From: Secundilactobacillus angelensis
GTDB lineage: Bacteria; Bacillota; Bacilli; Lactobacillales; Lactobacillaceae
Reading direction: 5' to 3'
Length of the DNA: 64,000 nucleotides
Assembly (NCBI RefSeq): GCF_012641075.1
Contig: NZ_JAAXLJ010000005.1
Location: forward strand, 1 to 64,000
The notes below the pieces were generated by a model. The model saw only the letters and a program-made list of their open reading frames with translations. It was not told where the DNA came from and did no database searches. The position numbers and the translations under genes were made by a program. Below are positions 63,283 through 64,000 of the stretch, in pieces (the first letter of the stretch is position 1; each line of letters opens with the position of its first letter).

Positions 63283-64000
63283 ATGGCAGTATTAACGGAA
63301 GACGCGCTAATCAATATTCGTCGCGATTTGCATCAGATTCCAGAACTGGCACTACATGAAGTCCAGACATCAGCTTATCTGGAAAAGATAATTGCCGGTT
63401 TTGATCAGACTCATTTGCAAGTAAAAAAGATCGCGGATTTACCTACCGCTTTACTGGTTAGAGTTGAAGGCAGTTCACCTAAAAGGACGGTTGGTTATCG
63501 GACCGATATTGACGCCTTACCAGTTACCGAAGAAACCGGATTACCCTTCGCTTCCAAGCATCCGGGTGTAATGCACGCCTGCGGACACGATATTCATATG
63601 ACTGTGGCATTAGGTGTCCTCAGCTACTTCGCTGAACATCAACCAGCTGACAACATGATTTTTTTCTTCCAGCCGGCTGAGGAAAGCGAAAATGGTGGTA
63701 AGTTGGCCTATGAACTAGGCGTGTTTAAAGATCAGTGGCGGCCCGATGAATTTTACGGGCTACATGATAATCCTGATTTACCAGCTGGTGCTATTGGGTG
63801 TCGAATGGGCACGCTGTTTGCTGGCACCACTGAAGTTAACATTGATTTAGAAGGTAAGGGCGGCCACGCAGCTTATCCACAAGATGCCAATGACATGGTG
63901 GTTGCTGCTGCTGAATTGATCAACCAGGTGCAAACCATCATTTCCCGGAGTATCGATCCCATTGAGGGCGGTGTGATTACCCTTGGTAAATTGGAAGCTG
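63283..64000 (+). CDS. N-acetyldiaminopimelate deacetylase, 5' part (runs off the window)
   Basis: The frame is open from ATG 63283 to the edge (239 codons). It is an M20-family amidohydrolase: RRDLHQIPELALHE, RTDIDALPV with a metal Asp, HACGHDIHM and FFFQPAEES with catalytic Glu, and GKGGHAAYP. In this position after lysA and dapH it should remove the acetyl group from N-acetyl-LL-diaminopimelate. It may be the dapL/ykuR type. The C-terminal part is not visible. Confidence 0.92.
   Translation, partial: MAVLTEDALINIRRDLHQIPELALHEVQTSAYLEKIIAGFDQTHLQVKKIADLPTALLVRVEGSSPKRTVGYRTDIDALPVTEETGLPFASKHPGVMHACGHDIHMTVALGVLSYFAEHQPADNMIFFFQPAEESENGGKLAYELGVFKDQWRPDEFYGLHDNPDLPAGAIGCRMGTLFAGTTEVNIDLEGKGGHAAYPQDANDMVVAAAELINQVQTIISRSIDPIEGGVITLGKLEA

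Overview
The window looks like chromosome from a low-to-mid GC Gram-positive of the Lactobacillaceae. The support is family-level: a T-box-controlled his operon with a separate hisZ, luxS, two acetate kinases, a carB of arginine-type length, a nucleoside 2-deoxyribosyltransferase, secreted cell-wall proteins, strong AGGAGG-type ribosome sites, and the acetyl-diaminopimelate lysine route. I cannot name the species from sequence alone.

Layout. 1-1165: the 5' end of an ISL3-type transposase, then a 5'-truncated sugar transporter. 1319-5149: ackA, a histidine phosphatase, a nitrilase-family hydrolase, luxS and a cold-shock gene. 5447-11462: the phosphate operon pstS-pstC-pstA-pstB-pstB-phoU, divergent from an orphan response regulator, with a clear four-repeat Pho box between them. 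11506-13849: Nudix, C39-like and P1 peptidase genes. 14061-22840: histidinol phosphatase, then a His T-box and hisZGDBHAFIEC. 23010-29439: an AraC regulator, an EIIC-type membrane protein, DedA, an orphan EIIA, a purine permease and a deoxyribosyltransferase. 29821-37237: secreted beta-helix protein, metalloprotease and GH25 lysozyme, with a second ackA and an mhqO/mhqD-like pair. 37638-40968: aromatic leader peptide, aminotransferase, D-hydroxyacid dehydrogenase, esterase. 41149-45370: small membrane protein, AP2-domain protein, Ser/Thr-rich secreted protein and Mga-like regulator. 46044-48496: serine leader peptide with serC-serA. 48734-54936: phosphatase, GNAT, HTH protein and carAB. 55488-58042: small proteins, a GcvH-like lipoyl carrier and lipoate ligase. 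58102-64000: dapF, aspartokinase, lysine riboswitch, lysA, dapH and the start of the deacetylase gene.

Amino-acid supply is the main theme, and its control is varied. Histidine is read by a T-box and lysine by an L-box. Serine and the aromatic amino acids appear to be read by short leader peptides (SSSWS and FYFWFFQY), each followed by mutually exclusive hairpins that end in an intrinsic terminator.

The most novel material is intergenic. Five copies of a palindromic element, every one exactly 97 nt long, keep their stems by compensatory base changes while their internal loops stay conserved. Four of them form two tandem arrays on either side of the lysozyme gene, and one lies upstream of the lysine riboswitch. 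A second, unrelated structured repeat of about 105-115 nt occurs twice (29554 and 40038).
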